64,000 bases of DNA, taken from NCBI GenBank assembly GCA_041660925.1, contig JBAZVI010000005.1:124001-188000 (forward strand), written 5' to 3'. Of this stretch, positions 16,550 to 25,660 are shown in pieces. The notes under the pieces are model-generated. The model saw only the letters and a program-made list of their open reading frames with translations, ran no database searches and was not told the DNA's origin. The first letter of the stretch is position 1; each line of letters opens with the position of its first letter. The position numbers and the translations under genes were made by a program. The stretch is from Elusimicrobiota bacterium. Its GTDB lineage: Bacteria > Elusimicrobiota > Elusimicrobia > UBA1565.

Positions 16550-17707
16550 CTACTCGGAGATGTCGCCGTTGGAAGGACGGGCGGACGGCGTCGGCTTCGA
16601 CGCGGCCGGCTTGGGCGCGGGCGCCTCGGCGGGAACGGCGGGAGCGGGCACGACCGGCAAGGCCTTGAGTTCCGGGACCGGTCTGGGCGCCGGAGACGCA
16701 AGCGGCTTGGACGCGGGAGGGGCAGCGGGCGCGACGGCGGCCGCCCGTTCGACCGGCCGACGCCGCGGCTCCGGCGCGGCGGCGTAACTCTTGAGCTCGC
16801 CGTTCCCCCAGCGCAAGGTCAGGCTCATGCGATGGGTGTTCCCGAGGTCGCCGAAAGGAACGAACGCGTAGTCGAACCCGAAACCCTTCTTCCCCACCCC
16901 GAACCCCACGCTCACCCCGGGGCCCGCCTCGTTGCGCGTCGCGTAGCCCAAGCGCAGCGCGAAGAGCTCCACCGGCCGCATCTCCGCACCGATGTTCACC
17001 AGAAGGCCCTCGCTGCGCTCCTTCGTCATGTCCAGCGCGAGAACGACCGGGCGCTCCCGCACCGCGAAGTCGAAGGCCCCGCCGAAGCGCAGGTTCAAGG
17101 GCAGGTTCTCGTCGTTCCTCTCGAACTTCACGCTCGGGCCGAGGTTCTGCAGCGCCGCGCCGAGCTTCAGCCCCTGCAGCTCGGCCGAGCGGTAGAGCAC
17201 GCCGAAGTCCGCCGCGTAGCCCTGCGCGTTCGTCCCGTCGATGCTCCCCCGGATGAGCTTGAGCGCACCGCCGACGCCGAAGTCCTCGGCGAAGCGGCGA
17301 CCGTAGCCGCCGCCCAGGGCCAGGTCCGAGGCCCCGAAGTCGCCCGAGCCGTCCGGGTTCGAGATGGTCGTCCGGGTCAGGCTGCCGTAGTCCACGTAGT
17401 TGAGCAGGGCCCCGAAGCCCGAGCGGGAGGCGAAGCCGAGGTATTCCTGGGTGATCCCCTCGAAGTGCTGGTTGTGCATGAAGGTCGCTTCATGGCCGTC
17501 CACCCAGGCCAGCCCGCCCGGATTATACAGGAGGGCGTTCGCGTCCCCCGCCAGAGCGGTGTAGGCCCCGCCCATCGCCACCGCCCGCGCGTTGCCGTCC
17601 AGGAACAGGAAATTAAAGGGCTCCGCGCCGGCCGCCCGGGCGTGCCGGGCCGTCCCCGCGAGGAGCAGGGAGACCGACAAGGCCGACAGGAGACGCTTCA
17701 TGCTCAT
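16550..17707 (-). CDS. PorV/PorQ-like outer membrane protein (UPF0164 family)
   Basis: 385 residues. Signal peptide 1-25 (MSMKRLLSAL, ending ARAAG). Then NFLFLDGNARAVAMGGAYTA and ALLYNPGGLAW, the two best signatures of the PorV/FadL-like family, and alternating beta strands up to about residue 295. The last 85 residues are Pro/Ala/Lys-rich and probably periplasmic or extended. PorV binds C-terminal signals of type IX secretion substrates in Bacteroidota. Its stop-start overlap (ATGA) with the 1570-residue kelch protein, whose C-terminus is FlgD/T9SS-signal-like, suggests the pair work together. An alternative start is Met3 (17701). Confidence 0.85.
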   Translation of the reverse strand: MSMKRLLSALSVSLLLAGTARHARAAGAEPFNFLFLDGNARAVAMGGAYTALAGDANALLYNPGGLAWVDGHEATFMHNQHFEGITQEYLGFASRSGFGALLNYVDYGSLTRTTISNPDGSGDFGASDLALGGGYGRRFAEDFGVGGALKLIRGSIDGTNAQGYAADFGVLYRSAELQGLKLGAALQNLGPSVKFERNDENLPLNLRFGGAFDFAVRERPVVLALDMTKERSEGLLVNIGAEMRPVELFALRLGYATRNEAGPGVSVGFGVGKKGFGFDYAFVPFGDLGNTHRMSLTLRWGNGELKSYAAAPEPRRRPVERAAAVAPAAPPASKPLASPAPRPVPELKALPVVPAPAVPAEAPAPKPAASKPTPSARPSNGDISE

Positions 17708-20700
17708 CGGATGATCGCGATCTTCCGCACCACTTCCTTCTGCCCCGGCGCGCTCACGACCGCCAGGTACACGCCGCTGGCGACCTGCCCGCCCTCGTCG
17801 TTGCTCGCGTCCCACTGGACCTTCCCGGAGGTCCCCGCGTCGAAGTGCGCGACGAGCTGACCCGTCACCGTGTAGACTCGGATCTTCGAGCTGTTCGGCA
17901 GATTCTCGAAGATGATCCCGGAGTTCGCGTTCGAAGGATCGTAGGGAACCCCGTCATCCGTGCTGTCGTTGTTGGGCCGGAAGGGCGAGGGGTAGATGCG
18001 CAGGGCGCTGAGGTCCGACGAGGTCGGAACGACCAGCGCGAAGAAGCTGAAGTGCGGCGTGGGAGCGCTCACCGTCTTCGCCGTCCGATCGACGCTCGCG
18101 GCTCCCTCCTTGCGCCACTCCCCGCCCGCCGTGTCGTGAGCATAGACCACCAGGCGGTCGGCCCGGCAGCTCGTCCCATCCACGATCCCGTCGTCATTGT
18201 CATCCTTATACGAGAGCGTCACCGTCGCCGTCTTGCCGCTCGAAAGCTGACTCTGTCCGTTCGAGAGCGTGATCTCGACCGAGGCCCCGGCCGATTCGAT
18301 GCCTGTGGGGAGGATCGGCAGCGCCGAGGGGTTGTTCGTCACCGCCACGGCGACCGTCGAGGCCGACAGCGCGTCGGCAGGGATGAGCACCTTCGTCGTC
18401 TGCGCCGAGCCCTCGTCGGCCGCCTGCACGGTGTTCGCCACCGACTGGTAGACCACCTGCTCCTTCTTCACCTTCCCGCCGCCCTGGCTCGTCTCGCTGA
18501 TGTCGAAGTCGACGGGGGCGTTGGTGACCGAGATCGTGATGATGGCGGGGGCGGCGTCAACGGCACTGTAGACGTCGGTGGCTTGCGCACGCAGTTCGTA
18601 GTCGCCGGCCGCCAGCCCCGTGACGTCCCAGTGCACGAAGTAGGGCGCTTCGAGGTCGGGGTTGGGGTGGTTCGCGTTGGCCGCGACGATGTCCGTCCAC
18701 GCGACGCCTCCCGCCGCACGATACTGGAACAGGACCTGCTTCGTCTGCCCTTCCGAGCCCAGCGTCAGCTCCGCCATCACCGTCACGCGGTTGCCCTTGA
18801 TGCGCTTGCCGCTCTGCGGCACCTTGATGGCCGCCTTGACGCCGGTGAGACTCTCCATCGCAACGGCCTGGGCCGCGACACGGGTGTTGGAATCCTCGAG
18901 AGCGCAGCGGTTGTAGGCGCGCAGACCGAAGCGGTAGACCGTGCCGTCGACGAGCGCGCCCGTCGTGAAGCTCGTCACCGTGGAGCTCAGGACCGCGAAG
19001 GGCGAGCCGTAATCGACCGTCCCGGTGCCATTATCCCAATAGAGTCGGTATTCGACGGCATCCCCCGAGGAGGCGGGCTCCCAGAGCAGCCCGATGCGGC
19101 GGCCCGAGAGGCTCTCGGCGCTCAAGCTCCCGGGAGCCAGCGGCGTGGAGCCCGCGGTGACGAACTGGAGGGCGTCAGTGGCCGTCGCCTCCCCCGCGAT
19201 GTTCCGGTAGCGGACCCGGTACTGGTAGGTCGAGCACGCCTGCAGGCCCGTGTCCAGATGCGTGGTCGCCGCGGCACTCAGGCGTTCCGAGTAGACGGCG
19301 CTGTCGGTCGAGCGCTCCAGCTGCGCGAGCGTCCAGGCGGGATTCGAGTTCCAAGACCAGTGCAGCGCGGCGCTCGTGATGAAGAGCGTCGCAGCGATCC
19401 CCGTCGGCGGAGCCGCCAGCGTCCACGCCGTCGCCGAAGGAGAGAGCGGCCCTGCGCCGCTGACGTTGCATCCGCGCAGAACGAAGCCGTAGGTCGCGTT
19501 CGGCAGCAGCCCCTGCTGGATGTACGGCGGCGCCGCGACGTTCGCGAGGAGGATACCCGAACTCGCCTGGAAGACCTCGTAGCCGGTCGCGCCTGGCAGC
19601 AGCGACCAGGTCCAACTGATGGAGGAGATCCCGAGCACTGCCGCGGTCGGCGTGCCGGCCTGCGAAGGCGGCACGGGCAGGGTGCACGTCGAGCCCAAGG
19701 GAGCATAGGGCCCTCCCGCCGTGAGGGCGAGCCGCGCATAATAGGTCGTCTGCGACTGAAGTCCCGCGAACGAGACGCGCGAATCGTAGGAGCCGGTGGA
19801 GGCCTGTAGAGCCCCGAAGTCGGCCGCGGTGGAGAGCTGGACAAGGAACTCGGTGCCGGAGCGTACGGTCGCGCCCCAGCGCACGACGAGGCTCCCGCTC
19901 GAGACGTCGGTGAAGCCCGCCGCAGCGACCGTGCCGCCGGAGAAATCCACTGCAGGCAGGCGCACGAGCTTCGCGTCCGAGAGGAAGGCCCCCGCGTGCA
20001 CGCGCAGCTGGTAGTAGCCGGGCGGGACGCCGGCGGGGATGCGGAAGCTCAGGTCGCCGGAGGACCAGCTCGCCTCGAAGACGGTGCTGCTCAGGTCGAC
20101 GACGCGCGGGGAGGCGAGCGTGGCGCCCCAGTCTCCGGCCTGCATGGCCCGCAGGGTGACCCGCGGCGGCTCGACGCCCTGCCAGGACCGCCCCGTGAAG
20201 GTGCTCCCATAGACCGTGTTGCGTCCCGTCGTGGAGACGACCACGGGATAGGAGGAGCTGCCGTTGACGGAGGCGATGACGGGCCGGAAGGCGGGGACGA
20301 GGCGCTGGTCGTACTCGGAGAAGAAGGCCTTCTCGGCGCTCGCGAGCGGACCGACGAAATCCGAGCCCCCGACGAGGAGGACTCCCCCGTCGGGCAGCGC
20401 GACCATCGACTGCCCGTTGCGCGCGGCGAGCAGGGTCGGACCGACCGCCCAGGCGTTCTTCACGGGGTCATAGACCGCGGAGGTCGGGTGGGTCTGTCCG
20501 GCGTTGTAGCCGCCCGAGACGAGGACTTTCCCGCTCGGCAGCAGGGCCGCGGTATGCGCGATGCGGGTGACGCCCAGCGCGGCCGCGGCGGACCAGGTCC
20601 CCGCGGCGGGGTCGTAGAGCTCCGCGCTCTGCAGGTAGGTCGCCGGCGTCTGATAGCCGCCGGTCACGAGCACCTTGCCGTTGAAGAGGAGCGTCGCGGT

Positions 20701-22416
20701 GTGGTCGTAGCGCGGCGTCGCCATGGAGCCCGTCACGGTCCAGGTCCCGGTGACCGGGTCGTAGAGCTCGCAGGAGGAGAGCGAGGCGGTGTTCCGTCCG
20801 CCGACGGCAAGGACCTTGCCGTCGGGGAGGATGGTCAGGCTGTGGCGATAGCGCTTGACGCTCATGCCGCCGGTCGGCGACCAGGTCCCCGCGGCGGGAT
20901 CGTAGAGCTCCGATGCGCTGAACGAGTCTGTGATGTTCGCGCCTCCCGCCGCCAGGACCTTGTCGTTGGGGAGCAGGACCATCGGGAAGTTGTAGCGGGC
21001 GGCCCCCATGTCCCCGGTCGGCGTCCAGTTCCCGGAGACCGGGTCGTAGATCTCGGACTTGCTCGTCACGGTGTCGGGACCGGTCTGGTCCTGACCGGCG
21101 GCCATAAGAACGCGCCCGTCGGAGAGCAGCGCGCTGCCCGGCGACATGCGCGGGGTCGCCATCGGGTTGGCGAGCGACCAGCTGTTGAGGGCCGGGTCGT
21201 AGAGCTCCGCGACGTCCTTGACGACCGCGCCCGACTGCCCGCCGACCGCGAGGACCTTCCCGTTCGGAAGGGGCACGGTCGTGACGGCGGTGCGGACGCC
21301 CGACATCGCGCCGGCGCTCGTCCAGACGCCGACGTTGGGGTCGAAGAGGTCCAGACTCGCGGAGTAGGCGGGGGCGAGGCTCGCTCCCCCCGCCACGAGC
21401 ACCTTCCCGTTGAGGAGGACCACCATCTCCTGGGCGAGGCGGCCCGAGGACATCGAGCCGCCGGAGCTCCAGGTGCCGGAGGAGGGGTTGAAGATCTCGG
21501 CGCTCGCATGCGCGGTGCCGGCGTTGTAGCCGCCGTTGACGAGCACGCGGCCGTCGGGCAGGAGGACGCCGGCGAAAAGCATGCGGGTCGTCGTCAGGGA
21601 GCCCGTCGTCGTCCAGACCCCGGTGGAGGGGTCGTAGATCTCGGCGGAGCTCAGATAGAGCGAGCCGGTGCTGTAGCCGCCCGCGGTGAGGACCTTGCCG
21701 CTCGCCATGAGGACGGCGACATGCTCGTAGCGTCCGACATTGAGAGAGCCGGTCAGCGTCCAGCTGTTGAGCGCCGGGTCGTAGAGCTCGCAGGTCGCCG
21801 TCGAGGAGGAGGTCGTGCTGCCGCCGGCGACGAGCACCTTGCCGCTGGGGAGCAGAGCGGCGGCGTGGACCTGCCGGGCGTAGACCATGCTCCCGGCCGA
21901 GGACCAGCCGTTGCTGCCCGGGTCGAAGAGCTCGGCGCTCATGAGCGCGGTCCCCGCCCCGTTCAAGCCGCCGCTGATGAGGACGCGGCCGTCGGGAAGC
22001 ACGGTCGCCCGGTGGAGCTGGCGCGCGGTCGCGAGCGGGGGCCCCGCCGACCAGAGTCCGGTCGCCGGGTCGTAGAGCTCGACGCTGGCGACCGGCACGT
22101 CCCCCGTCGTCGCGCCGCCGGCGACGAGGACGCGCCCGTCGCGCAGGAGGGTGGCCGTATGGCGCCAGCGGCCCGTCGTCAGGGCGCCGGCGCTCGTGAC
22201 CGTGTTGCGGACCGGGTCGTAGATCTCCGTGCTGGAGACCGTCCCGGCGTTCTTGCCGCCCGTGAGGAGGACCCGGCCATCGGGCAGCATCGCCGCGGCG
22301 AAGGTCTCGCGGGCCTCGGCCATCGAGGGAGCGGTCGTCCAGCTGGCGGCAGACGCGGGGAGGGCCTCAGCGAGGAGGCAGGCGATGAGGACGGCGAAGA
22401 GCGGGATTCGGCGCAT
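17704..22416 (-). CDS. Giant secreted kelch-repeat / fibronectin type III protein with FlgD-like C-terminal domain
   Basis: 1570 residues. Signal peptide 1-24. Fourteen kelch-type repeats follow (about residues 25-700), each with an (L)PDG(R/K)VL-GG core and ending in (E)(L/I)YDP, enough for about two beta-propellers. Next come an immunoglobulin/TIG-like stretch and about three Fn3-like modules (about 800-1230), then two further beta domains. The last 95 residues hold an IYPSPFRPN segment and a terminal SGVYLAVV...IAIIR segment, typical of FlgD-like/T9SS type A sorting domains. It is probably exported and surface-displayed, for adhesion or carbohydrate binding. It has a strong promoter of its own and is co-transcribed with the PorV-like gene. 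Confidence 0.9.
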   Translation of the reverse strand: MRRIPLFAVLIACLLAEALPASAASWTTAPSMAEARETFAAAMLPDGRVLLTGGKNAGTVSSTEIYDPVRNTVTSAGALTTGRWRHTATLLRDGRVLVAGGATTGDVPVASVELYDPATGLWSAGPPLATARQLHRATVLPDGRVLISGGLNGAGTALMSAELFDPGSNGWSSAGSMVYARQVHAAALLPSGKVLVAGGSTTSSSTATCELYDPALNSWTLTGSLNVGRYEHVAVLMASGKVLTAGGYSTGSLYLSSAEIYDPSTGVWTTTGSLTTTRMLFAGVLLPDGRVLVNGGYNAGTAHASAEIFNPSSGTWSSGGSMSSGRLAQEMVVLLNGKVLVAGGASLAPAYSASLDLFDPNVGVWTSAGAMSGVRTAVTTVPLPNGKVLAVGGQSGAVVKDVAELYDPALNSWSLANPMATPRMSPGSALLSDGRVLMAAGQDQTGPDTVTSKSEIYDPVSGNWTPTGDMGAARYNFPMVLLPNDKVLAAGGANITDSFSASELYDPAAGTWSPTGGMSVKRYRHSLTILPDGKVLAVGGRNTASLSSCELYDPVTGTWTVTGSMATPRYDHTATLLFNGKVLVTGGYQTPATYLQSAELYDPAAGTWSAAAALGVTRIAHTAALLPSGKVLVSGGYNAGQTHPTSAVYDPVKNAWAVGPTLLAARNGQSMVALPDGGVLLVGGSDFVGPLASAEKAFFSEYDQRLVPAFRPVIASVNGSSSYPVVVSTTGRNTVYGSTFTGRSWQGVEPPRVTLRAMQAGDWGATLASPRVVDLSSTVFEASWSSGDLSFRIPAGVPPGYYQLRVHAGAFLSDAKLVRLPAVDFSGGTVAAAGFTDVSSGSLVVRWGATVRSGTEFLVQLSTAADFGALQASTGSYDSRVSFAGLQSQTTYYARLALTAGGPYAPLGSTCTLPVPPSQAGTPTAAVLGISSISWTWSLLPGATGYEVFQASSGILLANVAAPPYIQQGLLPNATYGFVLRGCNVSGAGPLSPSATAWTLAAPPTGIAATLFITSAALHWSWNSNPAWTLAQLERSTDSAVYSERLSAAATTHLDTGLQACSTYQYRVRYRNIAGEATATDALQFVTAGSTPLAPGSLSAESLSGRRIGLLWEPASSGDAVEYRLYWDNGTGTVDYGSPFAVLSSTVTSFTTGALVDGTVYRFGLRAYNRCALEDSNTRVAAQAVAMESLTGVKAAIKVPQSGKRIKGNRVTVMAELTLGSEGQTKQVLFQYRAAGGVAWTDIVAANANHPNPDLEAPYFVHWDVTGLAAGDYELRAQATDVYSAVDAAPAIITISVTNAPVDFDISETSQGGGKVKKEQVVYQSVANTVQAADEGSAQTTKVLIPADALSASTVAVAVTNNPSALPILPTGIESAGASVEITLSNGQSQLSSGKTATVTLSYKDDNDDGIVDGTSCRADRLVVYAHDTAGGEWRKEGAASVDRTAKTVSAPTPHFSFFALVVPTSSDLSALRIYPSPFRPNNDSTDDGVPYDPSNANSGIIFENLPNSSKIRVYTVTGQLVAHFDAGTSGKVQWDASNDEGGQVASGVYLAVVSAPGQKEVVRKIAIIR

Positions 22417-22433
22417 GGGACGGGTGCCCCCAT

Positions 22434-22462
22434 TTTATAGCGCCTAAAAGCAATGCTGTCAA
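22434..22462 (-). promoter_or_regulatory. Sigma-70-type promoter of the kelch/PorV operon
   Basis: On the minus strand TTGACA (22462-22457), a 17-bp spacer, and TATAAA (22439-22434). Predicted +1 near 22427 gives an 11-nt leader without a Shine-Dalgarno sequence before the ATG at 22416. The region is clearly AT-rich against the GC-rich background. Confidence 0.75.
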
Positions 22463-22481
22463 TACATTCAAAATCAGCACT

Positions 22482-22498
22482 TATAAACAGCGTTTATA
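22482..22498. promoter_or_regulatory. Inverted repeat TATAAAC-AGC-GTTTATA upstream of the kelch promoter
   Basis: A perfect 7-bp inverted repeat with a 3-nt centre, 20 bp upstream of the -35 box of the kelch operon and just after the stop of the GT4 gene. It could be an operator for a dimeric regulator or part of a weak terminator for the pil/glycan run; there is no T-tract, which favours an operator. Confidence 0.4.
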
Positions 22499-22500
22499 TA

Positions 22501-23625
22501 TCAATAGAGCGCCAGGCAGCGCTCGGCGACGGCGTCCATGGAGAAGCGCTCCTCGGCCGTGCGCCGCGCCTCGGCGCCGAGCTTCGCGGCCAAGGCGGGG
22601 TCGCGCAGGAGCCGCTCGATCTGGGCGCGCTCCTCGGCGGAGCGCATGGGGTCGAAGAGCAGGCCGGAGCGGCCCTCCTCGACGGCCTCGCGGGTCCCCC
22701 CCACCCGGCTGGCGAGCACCGCGAGAGCGCAGGACATGGCCTCAAGGAGGGCGTTGGAGAGCCCCTCGGAGACCGAGGGGAGGATGAAGACGTCGGCCGC
22801 GCGCAGAAAATGGGCGATCTCGTCGCTCGGACCGGCCACGCGCAGGCAATCCTCGAGGTGGAGCCGGGCGGCCTCGGCGTGGATGCGGTGCTCCTCGGGC
22901 CCGGCGCCGACCAGGACGACGAGGGCCTCCCCCCCGACGGCCGCACGGGCCGCGGCGAAGGAGGCGAGGAACTCGGGCAGGCGCTTCTCCACCGACAGGC
23001 GGCCCGTATAAAGGAAGACGAGCCCCTTCCAGCCCAGGACGCGGCGCAGAGCCTCCTTCTCGGCCGGAGGGGCGGGCGCGTAGGCCCGCAAATCCACGCC
23101 GTTGGGGACCTGGAGGGCGTCGGCGCCGAGGCCGTACTCGCGGAGCTCCGCGCGCAGGTCTTCGGCGACGCAGACGAAGGTCGGATGCAGGGCCCCGAGC
23201 AGGGCCAGCTTGAGGCGGCCGGCGGGGGTCCGGGAGGAGACGGCGACCTCGCCGATGCCGCGTCCTCCGCCCACCTTCACGACGACTTTCTTGCCGAGCA
23301 GGCGGGCCGCGAGCGCGGCGGCGACGGCCGGGGAGCCGGCGAGATGGACGTGGACGGCGTCGTAGCTCCGGGCGTGGATGACGAGCCAGAGGAAGACGCC
23401 GACGAGGAAGAGCGCGGAATCGACGAGCCCGCCGCCGAAGGCGGGCAGGCGGCGCACGGGGATGCCGCGCACGGAGCCCTCGGCCGCGAGGCCCGGGCGG
23501 CGGCGCGTGAGCACGCGGACCTTCGCGCCGCGCGCCGCGAGGGCGCAGGAGAGCTCGAGAGCCTGCTTCTCGGCCCCCCCGAGGTGCGGATAGAAGTTCG
23601 GCGTGACCATCACGACGCGCTTCAT
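22501..23625 (-). CDS. Family 4 glycosyltransferase
   Basis: 374 residues, GT-B fold. The N-terminal NFYPHLGGAEKQALEL (about 10-25) is the Gly-rich acceptor-side loop; VGGGRGIGE follows the first domain; C-terminal motifs are FLYTGRLSVEKR, VGAGPEE and the EX7E element in PSVSEGLSNALLEAM. It should transfer a sugar with retention in the cytoplasm. It is the last gene of the long minus-strand run that begins at pilM, and overlaps the preceding methyltransferase by 4 nt. Confidence 0.9.
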   Translation of the reverse strand: MKRVVMVTPNFYPHLGGAEKQALELSCALAARGAKVRVLTRRRPGLAAEGSVRGIPVRRLPAFGGGLVDSALFLVGVFLWLVIHARSYDAVHVHLAGSPAVAAALAARLLGKKVVVKVGGGRGIGEVAVSSRTPAGRLKLALLGALHPTFVCVAEDLRAELREYGLGADALQVPNGVDLRAYAPAPPAEKEALRRVLGWKGLVFLYTGRLSVEKRLPEFLASFAAARAAVGGEALVVLVGAGPEEHRIHAEAARLHLEDCLRVAGPSDEIAHFLRAADVFILPSVSEGLSNALLEAMSCALAVLASRVGGTREAVEEGRSGLLFDPMRSAEERAQIERLLRDPALAAKLGAEARRTAEERFSMDAVAERCLALY

Positions 23626-24650
23626 CGGGCCGCCTTCTTCCTGCCCAGGAGGCCGGGCTTGGGCACGACGCCGTGCGCGAGCCGCGAGAGCGGCGTGAAG
23701 CCGCCGTCCGCGAACCAGCGCTCGAGCTCCTCCTTGGTGTGCTTGCTCTGGTAAGGCGGCGCGAGCCAGTCGAAGTTCTCCTGGAGACGCACCGCGTAGT
23801 CGCGATGCACCGAGAAGGTCAGGTACTTGAGCAGCGGCAGGGCCCCGAGCGCCGCGAGCGGATGGCAGAGGAGGTAGAGCAGCGGCGTCGGGAGCAGGGT
23901 CGTGACGAGACGCAGGGCGTCGCTGAGCAGCATGCGCGCCCAGACCGTGAGCCAGACGAGCGGAAGCACCCGCTTGAGCCAGGCGCGCGCGCCGCGCAGG
24001 GGGTTCGTCGAGAAGCTCCCCCAGGAGCCGGGGCGGCCGTAGACCCAGATCGTCATGAGCCCCTCGGGCTTCACGAGCTTCCCGAGCGCGCGGCAGGCCC
24101 CCTCGGCGCTGGGGGTGTGATGGATGACTCCCACGCTGTAGACGGCGTCGAAGACTCCCGGCTTGAAAGGGGGATGCAGGATGTCTCCCTGCACGACATG
24201 AAGGCCCGGGTCGGCGGCGGCCTCCTCGACGAGGCGCAGGAGCCCGTCGGAGAGGTCGAAGGCCACCGTCTCGGCGCCGAGGGAGCGCGCGACCCGCGCG
24301 TAGCGCCCCATGCCGCAGCCCGCGTCCAGGACGCGCCGGCCGGCCCAGGCCTCGGGCGCGAGCTGGGTCTCCTCGAGGAAGACCGCGCGGTCCTCGGGGA
24401 GCGCTCCGGGGTAGCGCAGCCATTCCCAGGCGAAGCTCTCGCGCGTGCGCAGGTTCGCCCGGTCGAGGCCCTCGGGAGGCAGCAGGCGCGGGACGCCGTC
24501 GAGGATCGGGTATTCCCGCGCGCAGCGCTCGCAGGCGAGCGCGCCCTCGGGCAGGTCGACGTCGCCGTGCGGCATGTGTTCGAGGCGCGCGAAGCGCAGG
24601 CCCCCGGCGCAGGCCGGACAGGCCAGGAGGGGCAGCAGGGAGAGCTTCAT
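23622..24650 (-). CDS. SAM-dependent methyltransferase with Trm112-like N-terminal zinc ribbon
   Basis: 342 residues. Two CxxC pairs (CPAC at about 11-14 and CERC at about 40-43) frame a Trm112-like domain with YPILDGVPRLLP. The class I SAM domain has VLDAGCGMGRYA (about 110-121), FDLSDGLLR and the SVGVIHHTPS segment. A hydrophobic stretch of about 60 residues (about 220-280) may bind the membrane. Its position between a flippase-like protein and a GT4 suggests it methylates a lipid-linked glycan. ATG at 24650 overlaps the neighbour by 4 nt. Confidence 0.85.
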   Translation of the reverse strand: MKLSLLPLLACPACAGGLRFARLEHMPHGDVDLPEGALACERCAREYPILDGVPRLLPPEGLDRANLRTRESFAWEWLRYPGALPEDRAVFLEETQLAPEAWAGRRVLDAGCGMGRYARVARSLGAETVAFDLSDGLLRLVEEAAADPGLHVVQGDILHPPFKPGVFDAVYSVGVIHHTPSAEGACRALGKLVKPEGLMTIWVYGRPGSWGSFSTNPLRGARAWLKRVLPLVWLTVWARMLLSDALRLVTTLLPTPLLYLLCHPLAALGALPLLKYLTFSVHRDYAVRLQENFDWLAPPYQSKHTKEELERWFADGGFTPLSRLAHGVVPKPGLLGRKKAAR

Positions 24651-25660
24651 GGCACGGGCTCCTTTTCCGCCTCGCTCTTCGCGGCGCCCAGCGAGCGCCC
24701 CAGCCCGCTCAGCGAGTAGCCGAAGCGGTGGAGGAAGAAGAGGCCGAGCGAGGTGACGAGAACGTAGCCGACCGCATGGACGAGGGTCGCATAGACCACC
24801 GCGAGGTCCGCGCCGTAGCCGTGATGGACGAGCATGGCCTTCACGCCCGCCTCGAAGTTGCCGAAGGCGCCCGGCAGGGAGGGCAGCGCCGAGGCGGCCG
24901 CCGCGGAGGCGAGCACGACGACGCTCGAGAGCATCTGGAGCGGAGGGTCGAAGCCGAGAGCGCGCGCGACGACGCAGAAGCTCGCGGCGTCGCTGAGCCA
25001 GAGTCCGTAGCTCAGGGCCGCGACCGCGAGCGCGCGCGGCAGCGAGCGCAGCGACCGGGTGCCGACGATGAGCTCGCGGATGAGCAGGTGCAGACGGGGA
25101 TGGCTGCCCTCCAGGCGCCGCCACCATTCGAAGCGCTCGAGGATATGCTCCACCGTGCTCACACCGAAGAGCAGGAGGATGGCGGCGGCGGCGATGCCGA
25201 CCGCGCCGAACACCAGGACCGCTGGGAGCGGCGCCGGCGACCAGCGCGAGACGAGGGCGAAGAGCGTGAAGAGCGCCAGGACGTCGGTGAGACGCTCGAC
25301 GAGGATCGTGGCCATGACGCTCCAGAGCGGGACCTTCAGCGTCTTCGAGGTGAAGTAGCCGCGCGCGAACTCGCCCAGGCGCAGGAGCAGGAGGTTGTTG
25401 AGCCCCAGACCGACGCACTCGAGCCGGAAGAGCGCCCAGAACGGCGCAGGGGAGACCGGCGCGAGCAGGAGGACCCAGCGCAGGGTGCGCAGGCAGAGGT
25501 CGAGGAGCATGAACAGCACCGCGGGGATCAGCCAGACCGTCCGCGTCCCGCGCAGGATGCGCAGGAACTCGGAGACGTCCACGTTTCGGAAGGCGAACCA
25601 GAGCAGGGCGCCGCTGACGGCGACCGCGGCCGCGCCGGAAAGCCAGCGTTTGGCGTTCAT
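24647..25660 (-). CDS. Lysylphosphatidylglycerol synthase TM-region (UPF0104/YbhN-like) membrane protein
   Basis: 337 residues with about eight hydrophobic segments. The family pattern is visible: RTLRWVLLL after the second helix, LNNLLLLRLGEFARGY, ILVERLTDVLALF, and LPSLPGAFGNFEAG near residue 270. These proteins resemble the flippase half of MprF and often sit in glycan or polyprenyl-lipid loci; exact substrates are unknown. No C-terminal aminoacyl-transferase domain is present. Gene overlaps are 4 nt on both sides. Confidence 0.85.
   Translation of the reverse strand: MNAKRWLSGAAAVAVSGALLWFAFRNVDVSEFLRILRGTRTVWLIPAVLFMLLDLCLRTLRWVLLLAPVSPAPFWALFRLECVGLGLNNLLLLRLGEFARGYFTSKTLKVPLWSVMATILVERLTDVLALFTLFALVSRWSPAPLPAVLVFGAVGIAAAAILLLFGVSTVEHILERFEWWRRLEGSHPRLHLLIRELIVGTRSLRSLPRALAVAALSYGLWLSDAASFCVVARALGFDPPLQMLSSVVVLASAAAASALPSLPGAFGNFEAGVKAMLVHHGYGADLAVVYATLVHAVGYVLVTSLGLFFLHRFGYSLSGLGRSLGAAKSEAEKEPVP

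Noticed and set aside
20300..22400. Regularly spaced direct repeats that could suggest a CRISPR or minisatellite
   Set aside because: The period is about 150 bp, matches are at the protein level, and the repeats are in frame as kelch units.
19996..22440. 814-codon open frame on the plus strand opposite the kelch protein
   Set aside because: Low-complexity Gly/Arg/Asp-rich translation produced by the repeated kelch codons; the minus strand encodes well-formed kelch repeats.
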